From assembly GCA_024403355.1 (NCBI GenBank), contig JAKSRW010000001.1, positions 206,870 to 270,869 of the forward strand: 64,000 bases of DNA. The letters run 5' to 3'. The position numbers and the translations under genes are program-made. Below are positions 1 through 9,022 of this stretch, in pieces. The notes beneath the pieces are model-generated. The model saw only the letters and a list, made by a program, of their open reading frames with translations, made no database searches and was not told where the DNA came from. This DNA is from Lachnospiraceae bacterium. Lineage in GTDB: Bacteria; Bacillota; Clostridia; Lachnospirales; Lachnospiraceae. Numbering within the stretch: position 1 is the first letter of the stretch; each line of letters begins with the position of its first letter.

Positions 1-1
1 C

Positions 2-487
2 GATGAGGGTACGACAATTGAAAGCTTTGATAACCTTGAGGTCAGACAGACAATCAGTAAAAAGACATCGGATTATATCAGGGGCGCCCTTTTGAAAACA
101 GTACAGAGCGGTACCGGACGACCTGCCCAGATTGAGGGTTACGAGGTCGGCGGTAAAACAGGAACCGCACAGAAGCGTCCCAGAACAGAGAAAAAGTTCG
201 TTGTATCGTTTGCGGGCTTTGCACCTGTGGATAACCCCCAGCTTCTGATGTATGTTGTAATCGATGATATTCATGATTCGACTCTCTATAACAGCAGCCG
301 TCCCGCTTCCAGCATGACAAGCGCGGTATTCAAGGAGATTCTTCCTTACCTTGGTGAGTATCCCGAGGGACAGATTGACTATATTGTTGATGAAGAGCTT
401 TTAAGAGTTCTTGATGAAACAACCTCAAGCTATGATGAGGAAAACCCCGGAGTTCTTCCTGAGGAATTAGAATACGATGAACAGTAA
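2..487 (+). CDS. Class B penicillin-binding protein (FtsI/SpoVD type), C-terminal part
   Basis: Partial gene; its start lies before the window. The product is the end of a transpeptidase that cross-links septal peptidoglycan outside the membrane. The third active-site motif is visible as GGKTGTAQK (KTG lysine codon at about 155), followed by the usual FAGFAP and YVVIDD stretches. The C-terminus ends in an acidic tail with no recognisable PASTA domain, so FtsI versus SpoVD cannot be settled here. It is followed after 26 bases by murD, as in many division and cell wall clusters. Family assignment is firm, subtype is not. Confidence 0.9.
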   Translation, partial: DEGTTIESFDNLEVRQTISKKTSDYIRGALLKTVQSGTGRPAQIEGYEVGGKTGTAQKRPRTEKKFVVSFAGFAPVDNPQLLMYVVIDDIHDSTLYNSSRPASSMTSAVFKEILPYLGEYPEGQIDYIVDEELLRVLDETTSSYDEENPGVLPEELEYDEQ

Positions 488-513
488 AATGTGATAATAA
501 AGGAGTAAAAACC

Positions 514-1869
514 GTGGACTTTACAAATAAAAAGGTATTAATAATCGGTACAGGAAAGAGTGGAATAGCAGCTGCAGCTCTTTTGAACAGAACTGATGCA
601 GAGGTAGTTCTTTATGATGATAAAAAGATAGACAAGGATGCAGTTCTTGCCAAGCTTCCCAAGGATTACAAGGGAAGGATTGAGTGCGAGGGTATTCCTG
701 CGGATTGCATTGAAAAGCTTGATGTTCTCATTTTAAGTCCAGGTGTTCCTAAGGATCTTCCTTTTGTTCTTGATTTTGAAAAGAAGGGTGTAAAGATTAT
801 AGGCGAGGTTGAGCTTGCATATTATTACACAAAGGGAAAAATAGTAGCGGTAACGGGTACTAACGGAAAAACTACAACAACGGCACTTACCGGTGAGATT
901 ATGAAGAAGGCCTATAAGAACACACTTGTGGGCGGAAACATCGGTATCCCTTATACAGAGGTTTGCCTGGAAAGCACGGATGATGGCGTGACAGTTGCGG
1001 AAATGAGCAGCTTTCAGCTGGATACTGTTGAAACATTCCATCCTGCGGTCAGCATGATTCTGAATATAACACCTGACCATCTGGACAGACATCATACAAT
1101 GCAGAATTACATTAATGCAAAGCTTAACTGTACGGTTAATCAGACTGAGGATGATCTTTGCATACTTAATTATGAGGATGAACAGCTTCGTAAGGAAGCA
1201 GAGCATATTAAGGCTAAAATCTGCTGGTTCTCATCGAAAAGAGTTCTCAAGGATGGCTTCTATTATGAGGATGGCACCATTTACAGGGCTGTAAACGGAG
1301 ACAGCGAAAAGGTTGTAAATGTTGATGAGATGATTCTTATCGGCAGACACAACTATGAAAACGTTATGGCAGCGGTTGCTGCAGGCTGCTTTATGGGTGT
1401 TCCGATGGACAGCATCAGAGCTGCGCTTCGTGAATTTACACCTGTTGAGCACAGAATCGAATATGTTACAACTATTAACGATGTTCGTTATTATAATGAT
1501 TCAAAGGGAACAAATCCCGATGCATCGATTCAGGCTGTAAAGGCAATGTCCGGACCTACCTTCCTTATCGGAGGCGGTTATGACAAGGGCTCTGAATATG
1601 ATGAGTGGATTGAAGCCTTTGACGGTAAGATTAAGAAGCTGCTTCTTATGGGTCAGACCCGAGAGAAGATTGCGGAATGTGCAAAGAAACACGGCTTTAA
1701 CGATTACATGTTTGTTGAAAGCATGGAAGAAGCCGTTGCCTATTGCAAGAAGGAAGCTTTGCCCGGTGATACGGTTCTTCTTTCACCCTGCTGCGCAAGC
1801 TGGGGAATGTTTAAGAATTACGAGGAGAGAGGCAGAATTTTCAAGGATCTTGTAAGAGCTGATAACTGA
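514..1869 (+). CDS. murD: UDP-N-acetylmuramoylalanine--D-glutamate ligase MurD
   Basis: Cytoplasmic Mur ligase that adds D-glutamate to UDP-MurNAc-L-Ala using ATP. The 451-residue length is typical. An N-terminal Rossmann-like part (IIGTGKSGIAAA) binds the UDP sugar, the ATP loop GTNGKT is at residues 115-120, and a C-terminal Mur ligase domain carries the DSKGTNPDA motif. The start is GTG at 514, preceded by AGGAG at 501-505. It lies between the penicillin-binding protein and ftsW. The family's frequent neighbour mraY is not between them. Confidence 0.96.
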   Translation: MDFTNKKVLIIGTGKSGIAAAALLNRTDAEVVLYDDKKIDKDAVLAKLPKDYKGRIECEGIPADCIEKLDVLILSPGVPKDLPFVLDFEKKGVKIIGEVELAYYYTKGKIVAVTGTNGKTTTTALTGEIMKKAYKNTLVGGNIGIPYTEVCLESTDDGVTVAEMSSFQLDTVETFHPAVSMILNITPDHLDRHHTMQNYINAKLNCTVNQTEDDLCILNYEDEQLRKEAEHIKAKICWFSSKRVLKDGFYYEDGTIYRAVNGDSEKVVNVDEMILIGRHNYENVMAAVAAGCFMGVPMDSIRAALREFTPVEHRIEYVTTINDVRYYNDSKGTNPDASIQAVKAMSGPTFLIGGGYDKGSEYDEWIEAFDGKIKKLLLMGQTREKIAECAKKHGFNDYMFVESMEEAVAYCKKEALPGDTVLLSPCCASWGMFKNYEERGRIFKDLVRADN

Positions 1870-1891
1870 TAGAAACCGGGAGTGAACTACT

Positions 1892-3055
1892 GTGGGAGAA
1901 AAGAAGGAAACGTACGTAAAAAAAGTATTGAGTCATTATGATGTAAGCCTGATTCTGCTTATTATATTTTTGTGCGTTTTCGGCCTTATAATGATCTACA
2001 GTACCAGCTATTACAACGCAGACCATTATTACAATGATGAAGGTCTTTATATTACAAGGCAGGCGCTGTTCTTTGTGGGCGGACTTGTTGCAATGATATT
2101 AATCTCGATGATCGATTATCATGTCTGGTTTAAGGAATATCATCTTTTTAAGATTAGAAAGCTTCCCTTCAGAATGATATGGATTTTATGGCTTTTATGT
2201 ATCGGACTTCAGTTTTATGTATGGAAATTCGGTTACTCGGCAAACGGTTCTTCGAGATGGATCAGACTCGGCGCACTTGGTAATTTTCAGCCTTCGGAGC
2301 TTACGAAAATATGTTTCGTAATGATGACTGCGTATCTATGTGTAAGAAATAAAAAGAAATTTGATACTCCGGTCGGATTTGTTCAGGTTATCGGAGTATT
2401 GGCATTTCCGCTTTTTCTTGTAGCAAAGCTTAATCTTTCATCGGCTATTATCATGGCGGGCATTATGATTGTTATCTGCTTTGTAATGAGCCGAAAAAAA
2501 TGGTATTACTACATTTGCATTGTTCCGGTAGTTTTGGGCGGAATAGCGTATTTCGTATTCAATGAGGGCTACAGAGCAAAGCGAATTGTAGAATGGCTTC
2601 ATCCTGAGAATGATCCCGGTTCACAGATTATGCAGGGCCTGTATGCTATTGCTTCGGGCGGCTTCTTCGGAAAAGGACTCGGAAACAGTGTTCAGAAGAT
2701 GGGATACATTCAGGAGGTTCACACCGATATGATATTCACGGTTATCTGTGAAGAATTCGGTATTATCGGTGCGATAGCGGTAATAACGGTATTTCTGATG
2801 CTTCTTTTGCGATTATTTAAAATTGCAATTAATTCATCGGACATGCTTGGCGGACTTATTGCGACAGGTGTATTTGTTCAGATTGCCATTCAGCTTGTAC
2901 TGAATATCGCGGTTGTTACAAATACAATTCCGGCAACGGGTGTGCCTCTACCATTTATCAGCTACGGCGGAAGCTCACTGCTGGTGCTTATGGCTGAGAT
3001 GGGTATTGTATTAAGTGTTTCAAAGTATACGGTTGAGAATGTTAGCGAAGAATAA
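1892..3055 (+). CDS. ftsW: SEDS-family glycosyltransferase, FtsW/SpoVE type
   Basis: Polytopic membrane protein of 387 residues with about ten hydrophobic segments. SEDS proteins polymerise lipid II into glycan strands together with a class B penicillin-binding protein, here probably the one at the left edge. Family motifs visible are the loop with NGSSRWIRLG, LQPSEL-like FQPSELTK, and the C-terminal PLPFISYGGSSLL. The start is GTG at 1892 with GGGAGTGA upstream. FtsW and the sporulation paralogue SpoVE cannot be separated by sequence alone. murG, which often follows, is absent and ftsQ begins six bases after the stop. Confidence 0.92.
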   Translation: MGEKKETYVKKVLSHYDVSLILLIIFLCVFGLIMIYSTSYYNADHYYNDEGLYITRQALFFVGGLVAMILISMIDYHVWFKEYHLFKIRKLPFRMIWILWLLCIGLQFYVWKFGYSANGSSRWIRLGALGNFQPSELTKICFVMMTAYLCVRNKKKFDTPVGFVQVIGVLAFPLFLVAKLNLSSAIIMAGIMIVICFVMSRKKWYYYICIVPVVLGGIAYFVFNEGYRAKRIVEWLHPENDPGSQIMQGLYAIASGGFFGKGLGNSVQKMGYIQEVHTDMIFTVICEEFGIIGAIAVITVFLMLLLRLFKIAINSSDMLGGLIATGVFVQIAIQLVLNIAVVTNTIPATGVPLPFISYGGSSLLVLMAEMGIVLSVSKYTVENVSEE

Positions 3056-3061
3056 GAATAT

Positions 3062-3808
3062 ATGAAAAAATATGTACCTATACTTATTATTGTGCTGATA
3101 TGCGGCGGCGTTCTCGGTCTCTTATGGTTTTGCGATCATAAAATGAAGATTGAAAATGTCGAGGTGATAGGCGGCACAAAATATACGAAGGCAGAAATTG
3201 AGGACTTCGTTATTAAAGACGAACTGGATAAAATCAGTTATCTGCTGTATCTTCGAAAACAGGTTTTCGGAAATGTAGGGAAGATTCCGTTTGTTGAGAA
3301 GATTGACATAGAGGTTACCGATATGAATTCGGTTGTGCTCTATGTATATGATAAGGCGATTACGGGCTGTGTCAAGCATATGGGAAAATATATGCATTTT
3401 GACAGAGACGGAATAGTAGTGGAGAGTTCTGCGGACAGAATGCCTGGTGTTCCCGAGATAACGGGAATTACTTTTTCAAAGGTTGTATTGAACGAAGCAC
3501 TTTCGGTAGAGGATCAGACAATATTTAAAAAGCTGATGAATCTTACGCTTCAGTTCAAGAAGGAAGAAATATCCTGCAACAGAATCGATTTTGATTTAAG
3601 GAATAATATTACAATCTATTTTGACGGAAATCAGGCACTGCTCGGTGCGGGAGAGATTCATGACGAACAGATTGCATGTCTGAAAAAGCTAATAATGGCT
3701 TCTGGAGAGCAGAAATATATATACGATTTGCAAAATTATAACCCTGCAAAGGGTGAGGTTACGGGCAAACCGATAATTGAAGACGAAAATGAATATAATC
3801 AGGAATAA
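3062..3808 (+). CDS. ftsQ: Cell division protein FtsQ/DivIB
   Basis: Bitopic division protein of 248 residues: short cytoplasmic N-terminus, one transmembrane helix at about residues 4-24, then an extracellular POTRA-like start (KIENVEVIGGTKYTKAEI) and FtsQ domain. In the family it links early and late divisome proteins (with DivIC and FtsL). It starts immediately after ftsW, so the two are probably translated from one message. The C-terminal tail is short and polar. Sequence similarity in this family is low, so the call relies on topology, POTRA pattern and position just before ftsZ. Confidence 0.85.
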   Translation: MKKYVPILIIVLICGGVLGLLWFCDHKMKIENVEVIGGTKYTKAEIEDFVIKDELDKISYLLYLRKQVFGNVGKIPFVEKIDIEVTDMNSVVLYVYDKAITGCVKHMGKYMHFDRDGIVVESSADRMPGVPEITGITFSKVVLNEALSVEDQTIFKKLMNLTLQFKKEEISCNRIDFDLRNNITIYFDGNQALLGAGEIHDEQIACLKKLIMASGEQKYIYDLQNYNPAKGEVTGKPIIEDENEYNQE

Positions 3809-3834
3809 TTTTTATAAAAATCCTTGTAAAATAC

Positions 3835-3863
3835 TTGATTATTTTTTCAATAATATGTAGAAT
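3835..3863 (+). promoter_or_regulatory. Predicted sigma-A promoter of ftsZ
   Basis: TTGATT at 3835-3840 and TAGAAT at 3858-3863 are separated by 17 bases. The site lies in the AT-rich gap between ftsQ and ftsZ and would start transcription about 30-40 bases before ftsZ, giving ftsZ expression independent of the upstream cluster. Confidence 0.6.
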
Positions 3864-3905
3864 ATATACGAATGGGTATTCTTTAATATGAAGGAGGATA
3901 AAACC

Positions 3906-5195
3906 TTGATAGAAATTACTAACAGTGAGACAAATACTTCAGCAAAAATGATAGTTATCGGCGTTGGTGGTGCCGGTAATAATGCTGTTGACAGAATGAT
4001 TGAAGACGGTGTACAGGGCGTTGAGTACATTTGTGTAAATACAGATATGCAGCAGTTAAAGCGCTGCAAGACTTCAAATATTATCCAGATCGGTGAAAAG
4101 CTTACAAAGGGACTTGGCGCAGGCGCTAACCCCGACGTTGGACGTGAGGCTGCAGAGGAGAGCAAGGAGGTACTTGCCGAAGCAATACGGGGAGCAGATA
4201 TGGTATTTGTTACCTGCGGTATGGGCGGCGGAACAGGTACAGGTGCCGCACCCTTCATTGCACAGATTGCAAAGGATATGGATATCCTTACAGTCGGCGT
4301 AGTAACAAAGCCTTTCAAGTTCGAGAAGAAGGTTCGTATGAACAATGCCATGAGAGGTATTCAGAATCTCAGCGAGCATGTTGACACACTTGTTATTATT
4401 CCTAACGAGAAGATTCTTCAGATTATTGACCGCAAGACATCGGTTCCCGATGCTTTCAAGAAGGCCGATGAGGTACTTCGTCAGGGTATCCAGGGTATTA
4501 CAGATCTTATAAATGAAAACGGTATCGTAAATCTCGACTTCGCAGATATCCGTACAGTCATGAAGGATAAGGGCGTTGCTCATATCGGTATCGGTACAGC
4601 ATGCGGTGACGACAAGTGTCGTGAGGCAATTGTTCGTGCCATCGAGAGCCCGCTTCTTGAAACAAGCATCAACGGCGCAGAAAATATTATCGTTAACTTC
4701 TCAGGTGATGTTACAATGTTTGAAGTTAATGAGGCTTCAGAGTATGTTGAAGAGCTCGTTGGCGAGGATGCAAACGTTATCTTCGGTGCTGTATATGATA
4801 CTTCGGTACCCGATACATGTACTATTACAGTTATTGCTACAGGTCTTGAAGAGACAGCTGATATGGCCGCTATCAATAACAGAGGCACAGAGACTGCACC
4901 TGCAGCTGCAGGACCCAGAGGAGGACTTGATTTCCTTAATGTTCGTCCCGGTGTAAACAATCAGACACCTGTCAGAGCAGCACAGCCTCAGATGCAGCAA
5001 AGAGCCGCTGCTCCTCAGCCCGGTCAGCCTCAGGCAGTAAGACCTAATTTCAATGCACAGCCTCAGGCGGTACAGCCTATCCAGTATGTACAGAAGCCTG
5101 TAGCCCGTCCTGCACAGCCTCAGTATCAGGCAGCTGATAATAAGGATGACGGAGGACAGGTTAACATTCCCGACTTCCTTAAGAGAAGAAAATAA
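3906..5195 (+). CDS. ftsZ: Cell division GTPase FtsZ
   Basis: Tubulin-like GTPase that polymerises at midcell and recruits the divisome. Visible are the N-terminal nucleotide loop [14 protein letters not shown], the tubulin signature [10 protein letters not shown] at about residues 107-116, and [12 protein letters not shown] Gln/Pro/Ala-rich linker of about 70 residues follows, ending in the conserved tail [11 protein letters not shown] that binds FtsA/SepF partners. An in-frame ATG exists at 3888, but the strong AAGGAGG at 3891-3897 lies inside that extension and 8 bases before TTG 3906, so TTG is the more likely start (429 residues). A hairpin terminator follows. Confidence 0.97.
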   Translation: MIEITNSETNTSAKMIVIGVGGAGNNAVDRMIEDGVQGVEYICVNTDMQQLKRCKTSNIIQIGEKLTKGLGAGANPDVGREAAEESKEVLAEAIRGADMVFVTCGMGGGTGTGAAPFIAQIAKDMDILTVGVVTKPFKFEKKVRMNNAMRGIQNLSEHVDTLVIIPNEKILQIIDRKTSVPDAFKKADEVLRQGIQGITDLINENGIVNLDFADIRTVMKDKGVAHIGIGTACGDDKCREAIVRAIESPLLETSINGAENIIVNFSGDVTMFEVNEASEYVEELVGEDANVIFGAVYDTSVPDTCTITVIATGLEETADMAAINNRGTETAPAAAGPRGGLDFLNVRPGVNNQTPVRAAQPQMQQRAAAPQPGQPQAVRPNFNAQPQAVQPIQYVQKPVARPAQPQYQAADNKDDGGQVNIPDFLKRRK

Positions 5196-5207
5196 ATATT
5201 GAAAATG

Positions 5208-5240
5208 AGCCTGGTTCATAATGAATCAGGCTTTGATTTT
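5208..5240 (+). terminator. Rho-independent terminator after ftsZ
   Basis: AGCCTGGTTCAT and ATGAATCAGGCT form a long stem with one G-U pair and a tight loop, followed by TTTGATTTT. The stem contains an ATG at 5221 that opens the mrpE frame, but the ribosome binding site of mrpE lies after the stem, so the ATG is part of the terminator and not a start. Confidence 0.75.
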
Positions 5241-5250
5241 GGAGGAATTT

Positions 5251-5715
5251 ATGTTTTTATTGTTGCTTGCTTTATGGATTATTTTCAACGGTAAATTTAC
5301 GGTTGAAATACTGATTTTCGGAATTGTTATTTCGTTAGTTGTCAGTGTATTTGCCGTGAAGTTTCTTAAATATAGCTTCAAACAGGAGTTTAAGCTTCTT
5401 AAAAAGCTCCCTTACCTTATTGCTTACTGTTTTGTGCTTGTTTGGGAGATTATTAAGGCAAATGTCGTTACAACAAAGTTTGTTATTAAGGGTATGAAGA
5501 AGAATAAACCTATTGTTTATACCTTTACTTCACCGGTAAAGTCAAGCTTTGCACAGACTCTGCTTGCGAATTCCATTACCCTGACACCCGGTACGATTTC
5601 GGTTTCTTTAAAGGATAATGTGTACAGGGTTCACTGCCTTGACGAGTCGTTGAGTGACGGAATAGAGCAGTGCAGCTTTGTTAAGCTTTTAATTAAGATA
5701 GAGGAGAATTTATAA
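5251..5715 (+). CDS. mrpE: Mrp/Mnh-type Na+/H+ antiporter subunit E
   Basis: Small membrane protein of 154 residues with two N-terminal transmembrane helices and a conserved cytoplasmic part containing TLLANSITLTPGTISV, the signature stretch of the MnhE/MrpE family. Mrp complexes exchange Na+ for H+ across the cytoplasmic membrane. The start is ATG 5251 with GGAGG at 5241-5245; an in-frame ATG at 5221 lies in the ftsZ terminator. The stop overlaps the next start (TAATG). Only subunits E, F and G are present in this window; the large subunits A-D, which form the ion path, are not. Confidence 0.88.
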   Translation: MFLLLLALWIIFNGKFTVEILIFGIVISLVVSVFAVKFLKYSFKQEFKLLKKLPYLIAYCFVLVWEIIKANVVTTKFVIKGMKKNKPIVYTFTSPVKSSFAQTLLANSITLTPGTISVSLKDNVYRVHCLDESLSDGIEQCSFVKLLIKIEENL

Positions 5716-6047
5716 TGGATATTAATGAAATTCTTGAATTATTTATGAAGATTGTGATTGCATTAAGCTCATTATGCATTTTTATCTGTCTTATCAGAGC
5801 TGCAAAGGGGCCTACAATCGCGGACAGACTTGTTGCCGTTAATATGATTGGAACACAGGTTATCATTATTATCTGTGTACTTACCGTTTTCCTTCATGAG
5901 GACTGGCTGGCCGATATCGCCTGCGTTTATGCAATGATAAGCTTCCTGGCTGTTGTTGTACTTACAAAGATTTATATCGGTGTATACAGAAAGAAGCTCG
6001 CACTCAGTAATGAGAAAAATCAAAAAAGCGGGAATGCTAAAAACTAA
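5715..6047 (+). CDS. mrpF: Mrp/Mnh-type antiporter subunit F
   Basis: A 110-residue protein with three hydrophobic segments and the family-typical GPTIADRLVAVNMIGT after the first helix. It is the F subunit of the Mrp/Mnh antiporter or of a related membrane complex. Its ATG overlaps the mrpE stop by one base, indicating coupled translation. E-F-G order is the canonical order of these genes. Confidence 0.88.
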   Translation: MDINEILELFMKIVIALSSLCIFICLIRAAKGPTIADRLVAVNMIGTQVIIIICVLTVFLHEDWLADIACVYAMISFLAVVVLTKIYIGVYRKKLALSNEKNQKSGNAKN

Positions 6048-6077
6048 TCAATTTCTTTATCGGAAGGACACGGAATA

Positions 6078-6416
6078 ATGGAAAATATCAGAATTATTGC
6101 AGCTATTGTGCTGCTGACAATAGGTACGGTACTTGGTATAATCTCGGTACTCGGAACCTTCAGATTTAAGTTTGTATTAAACAGAATGCATGCTGCGGCC
6201 ATTGCGGATACAGGTTCACTTCTTTTATGCATCGTCGGACTCTGTCTGCTTACGGGCTTCAGCTTTGTAACTCTTAAATTTATAGCAATCGTACTGTTTT
6301 TCTGGATTGCCAGCCCTGTATCGAGCCACCTTATCAGTAACCTTGTATACCATACAATGGAGAAGGATACCGCAAAAAATGTCAGCATGGTATCAGAGGA
6401 AGATAAGACAGAATAA
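6078..6416 (+). CDS. mrpG: Mrp/Mnh-type antiporter subunit G
   Basis: A 112-residue protein with three transmembrane segments; GTVLGIISVLGTFRF and HAAAIADTGSLLL match the MnhG/PhaG family pattern. It is the last gene of the E-F-G set. A new promoter starts right after it, so the set appears to be a complete transcription unit here rather than a piece cut off by the window. Confidence 0.86.
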   Translation: MENIRIIAAIVLLTIGTVLGIISVLGTFRFKFVLNRMHAAAIADTGSLLLCIVGLCLLTGFSFVTLKFIAIVLFFWIASPVSSHLISNLVYHTMEKDTAKNVSMVSEEDKTE

Positions 6417-6423
6417 AAGTGAC

Positions 6424-6452
6424 TTGCATTCTGCTGTGTTTGGATATATACT
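6424..6452 (+). promoter_or_regulatory. Predicted sigma-A promoter upstream of the rimO-pgsA group
   Basis: TTGCAT at 6424-6429 and TATACT at 6447-6452 are spaced by 17 bases. The predicted transcript begins near 6459 and would run through the membrane protein gene at 6508, rimO and pgsA. Confidence 0.65.
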
Positions 6453-6507
6453 ACATAGTAGAGAATTATTATTTGAAAGGACGGCATAGGCCGGTTGGGT
6501 CATTTTG

Positions 6508-6999
6508 GTGAATAAAAAAGCAAAAGTTATAGCTTTATCCGCATTATGCGGCTTTTTTGCGCTTGTAATCGTACTTGTTGTGGTTGAGTCGCTTATGGGC
6601 AACCGCTATAAGTTTACAAACAAAACAGATAAAAATATCACAGCACTCACTGTTTTCTTTGAGGATGATGAGGGCGAATATTCGACTCAGATTTTTGACG
6701 GAACACTTGATAAAGGAAAGACGGAAAGCGGTAAATTCGAAACAATTGACTGCAGCAGAGTAGACAGAAGCTTCTATGCCTTCGTAGAATTTGAGGGCGA
6801 GGAAGAGGTTATGGTTTATGACGGATTTTTCATCGGTCAGTTTAACGGAAGCGTATCTCTTGAATTTTATCAGGAGAATGGCGAGTACCGTCTGAAGACA
6901 GATGCAAGCACCGGTCTTTTCGGAAATTCCGATGATTCGGGAATGGATTCTGTCATTTACTTTGACTTTGAAAACGCAGATTGGGACTATATTTCATGA
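6508..6999 (+). CDS. Membrane-anchored protein of unknown function
   Basis: No family recognised. About 163 residues: a lysine-rich start, one transmembrane helix at about residues 5-27, then an extracellular or periplasm-side domain rich in Asp/Glu and aromatic residues. Start is GTG 6508 (or TTG 6505); between the GAAAGG at 6475-6480 and the start lies a small CGGC-ATAG-GCCG hairpin. Its stop TGA overlaps the rimO ATG, so it is co-translated with rimO. Function is unknown. Confidence 0.75.
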   Translation: MNKKAKVIALSALCGFFALVIVLVVVESLMGNRYKFTNKTDKNITALTVFFEDDEGEYSTQIFDGTLDKGKTESGKFETIDCSRVDRSFYAFVEFEGEEEVMVYDGFFIGQFNGSVSLEFYQENGEYRLKTDASTGLFGNSDDSGMDSVIYFDFENADWDYIS

Positions 7000-8330
7000 A
7001 AATACAATTGATTTCGCTTGGCTGTGACAAGAATCTCAGCGACAGCGAGAAGGTTCTTGCACGCTTTGCAGAGCGTGGCTACGAAATAACGGATGATGAG
7101 CATGAAGCGGATGCCATTGTTATCAATACCTGCTGTTTCATCCATGACGCAAAGACGGAAAGTATAGAAACAATTCTTGAAATGGCTGAGCTTAAGAAGG
7201 AAAATCTTAAGTTTCTGGTTATTACAGGTTGTCTTGCCACCCGTTATCAGAACGAGATTCAGGAGGAAATTCCTGAAGTTGACGCGATTTTAACAGCATC
7301 GGCCATTGATGAGACAGTAGACGTGGTGGATGCTCTTTTCGCCAATAAACTGACTGAAAAGAAGATAAAAAAGGACGTAGATTATGACCCTGAGCTCGGC
7401 AATAAGAGAGTATTCAGCGGTATGAAGAATTATGCGTACCTTAAAATTGCAGAGGGCTGTGACAAGCATTGCACCTATTGCGTAATTCCTTCAATTAAAG
7501 GAAAGTACAGGTCGAGAGCCTTTGAGGATATCCTTGAGGAGGCACAGTTCATAGCGGACAGCGGTAAAAATGAGATACTTATTATCGCGCAGGAAACCAC
7601 TGTTTACGGTCAGGATATTTACGGACGTAAAAGACTTGCCGAGCTGCTTGAAAAAATCAGCGAAATTGACGGAATACGCTGGATAAGACTGCTTTATTGC
7701 TATCCGGAGGAGATTACGGATGAGCTTATCGATGCAATGAGTCGTATCGATAAGGTCTGCAAATATATTGATATGCCCATTCAGCACAGTGCAGATACAG
7801 TGCTTAAGAGGATGGGTAGAAGAACTTCATCAAAGGATATCAGAGACGTGATAGGCAGACTTCGCGCAGCTATGCCGGAGATTGCCATTCGTACTTCACT
7901 GATTACCGGCTTTCCGGGGGAAACAGAGGAGGAGCACGCAGAGCTTCTTGCCTTTGTTAAGGAAATGAAGCTGGACAGAGTGGGTGTTTTCACTTATTCG
8001 AAGGAAGAAAAGACACCTGCGTCAAGAATGAGGCCTCTGATTACAAAGAAAATCAAAGAAGCCCGCAGAGAGGAGCTTATGCTCGCACAGCAGGAGATTG
8101 TTTTTGCAAAAAATGAGAGTCTTGTCGGACACAGGGAAAATGTGATTATAGAGGGCTATTTGCCTGAGGATGGCGTTTATATCGGCCGTACCTTCAGGGA
8201 TGCGCCCGATATAGACGGCTACTGCTTTGTTAAATCGGGCAGGGAGCTTATTTCGGGGGACATAATAGAGGCGGTTATTGAGGCCGCTAACGGTTACGAT
8301 TTATTAGCAAAGGATGTTTATTTATTGTAG
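6996..8330 (+). CDS. rimO: Ribosomal protein S12 methylthiotransferase RimO
   Basis: Radical SAM enzyme that methylthiolates an aspartate of ribosomal protein S12. Domain order: N-terminal MTTase domain with three Fe-S cysteines (LGCDKN, NTCCFI, TGCLA), radical SAM core with CDKHCTYC, and a C-terminal TRAM domain that binds S12. 444 residues is normal. SLGCDKNLSDSE at the N-terminus favours RimO over the tRNA-modifying MiaB. ATG 6996 overlaps the previous stop (ATGA), which fixes the start. Confidence 0.94.
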   Translation: MKIQLISLGCDKNLSDSEKVLARFAERGYEITDDEHEADAIVINTCCFIHDAKTESIETILEMAELKKENLKFLVITGCLATRYQNEIQEEIPEVDAILTASAIDETVDVVDALFANKLTEKKIKKDVDYDPELGNKRVFSGMKNYAYLKIAEGCDKHCTYCVIPSIKGKYRSRAFEDILEEAQFIADSGKNEILIIAQETTVYGQDIYGRKRLAELLEKISEIDGIRWIRLLYCYPEEITDELIDAMSRIDKVCKYIDMPIQHSADTVLKRMGRRTSSKDIRDVIGRLRAAMPEIAIRTSLITGFPGETEEEHAELLAFVKEMKLDRVGVFTYSKEEKTPASRMRPLITKKIKEARREELMLAQQEIVFAKNESLVGHRENVIIEGYLPEDGVYIGRTFRDAPDIDGYCFVKSGRELISGDIIEAVIEAANGYDLLAKDVYLL

Positions 8331-8363
8331 TATTACAGTAAAGAGAAAGGACCGGTGGTTAAT

Positions 8364-8966
8364 ATGAACACACCCAATAAGATTACTTTATTCCGAATCA
8401 TTCTGATTCCGGTTTTTATTGTTTTCTTCCTTGGCCAGCTGCCCGATCAGAAGACTGCGGACATTATCTCATTATGTCTGTTTGCCACAGCATCGGCCTC
8501 GGATTTCCTTGATGGCTGGCTTGCCAGAAAGAATCATCAGGTTACGGATTTCGGAAAGCTTATGGACCCTCTTGCAGACAAGCTTCTTGTCTGTATTACA
8601 CTTATCTGTTTTGTAAGACTCAGAAGTGATATGGGTGCAATCAACCCTGACTGGGCAGGCTACAGCTTCCCCGCATGGTGCGCCATTGTAATTATGTCTC
8701 GTGAGTTTATCATCAGCGGCGTAAGACAGCTTGCGGCTGACAAGGGCGTTATTATTTCAGCAGGTATCTGGGGAAAATGCAAGACCGTAGTTCAGCTTTT
8801 TATGTGCCTTGATTTTATTATTCTTCCCGTATGCCTTGAAGCAGGCTGGGAATGGTTTGGCGTAGCGGGTCAGGTATTAATGTATGCTGCTACATTCCTT
8901 ACACTGATGTCACTCGTTGATTATCTTGTAAAGAACTGGAGCGTGCTTAAAATATCGGTAAAATGA
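8364..8966 (+). CDS. pgsA: CDP-diacylglycerol--glycerol-3-phosphate 3-phosphatidyltransferase
   Basis: Integral membrane enzyme that makes phosphatidylglycerol phosphate, the first committed step to phosphatidylglycerol. The CDP-alcohol phosphotransferase signature DG-x2-AR-x8-G-x3-D-x3-D is complete in DGWLARKNHQVTDFGKLMDP followed by LADKLL. About 200 residues with five to six hydrophobic segments, as usual. ATG 8364 fits the family start (NTPNKITLFRI); an in-frame GTG at 8355 is too close to the AAAGG at 8346-8350. The AAAGG-to-ATG distance of 13 bases recurs at five other genes here. Confidence 0.94.
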   Translation: MNTPNKITLFRIILIPVFIVFFLGQLPDQKTADIISLCLFATASASDFLDGWLARKNHQVTDFGKLMDPLADKLLVCITLICFVRLRSDMGAINPDWAGYSFPAWCAIVIMSREFIISGVRQLAADKGVIISAGIWGKCKTVVQLFMCLDFIILPVCLEAGWEWFGVAGQVLMYAATFLTLMSLVDYLVKNWSVLKISVK

Positions 8967-9022
8967 TTATTCATCAGGCGCGGATTAACTGAATATGAAC
9001 ACTTTTGAGAGGGGGATCGTAT

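Noticed and set aside
5221..5250. ATG 5221 as start of mrpE
   Set aside because: It lies in the 3' arm of the ftsZ terminator; GGAGG at 5241-5245 serves ATG 5251.
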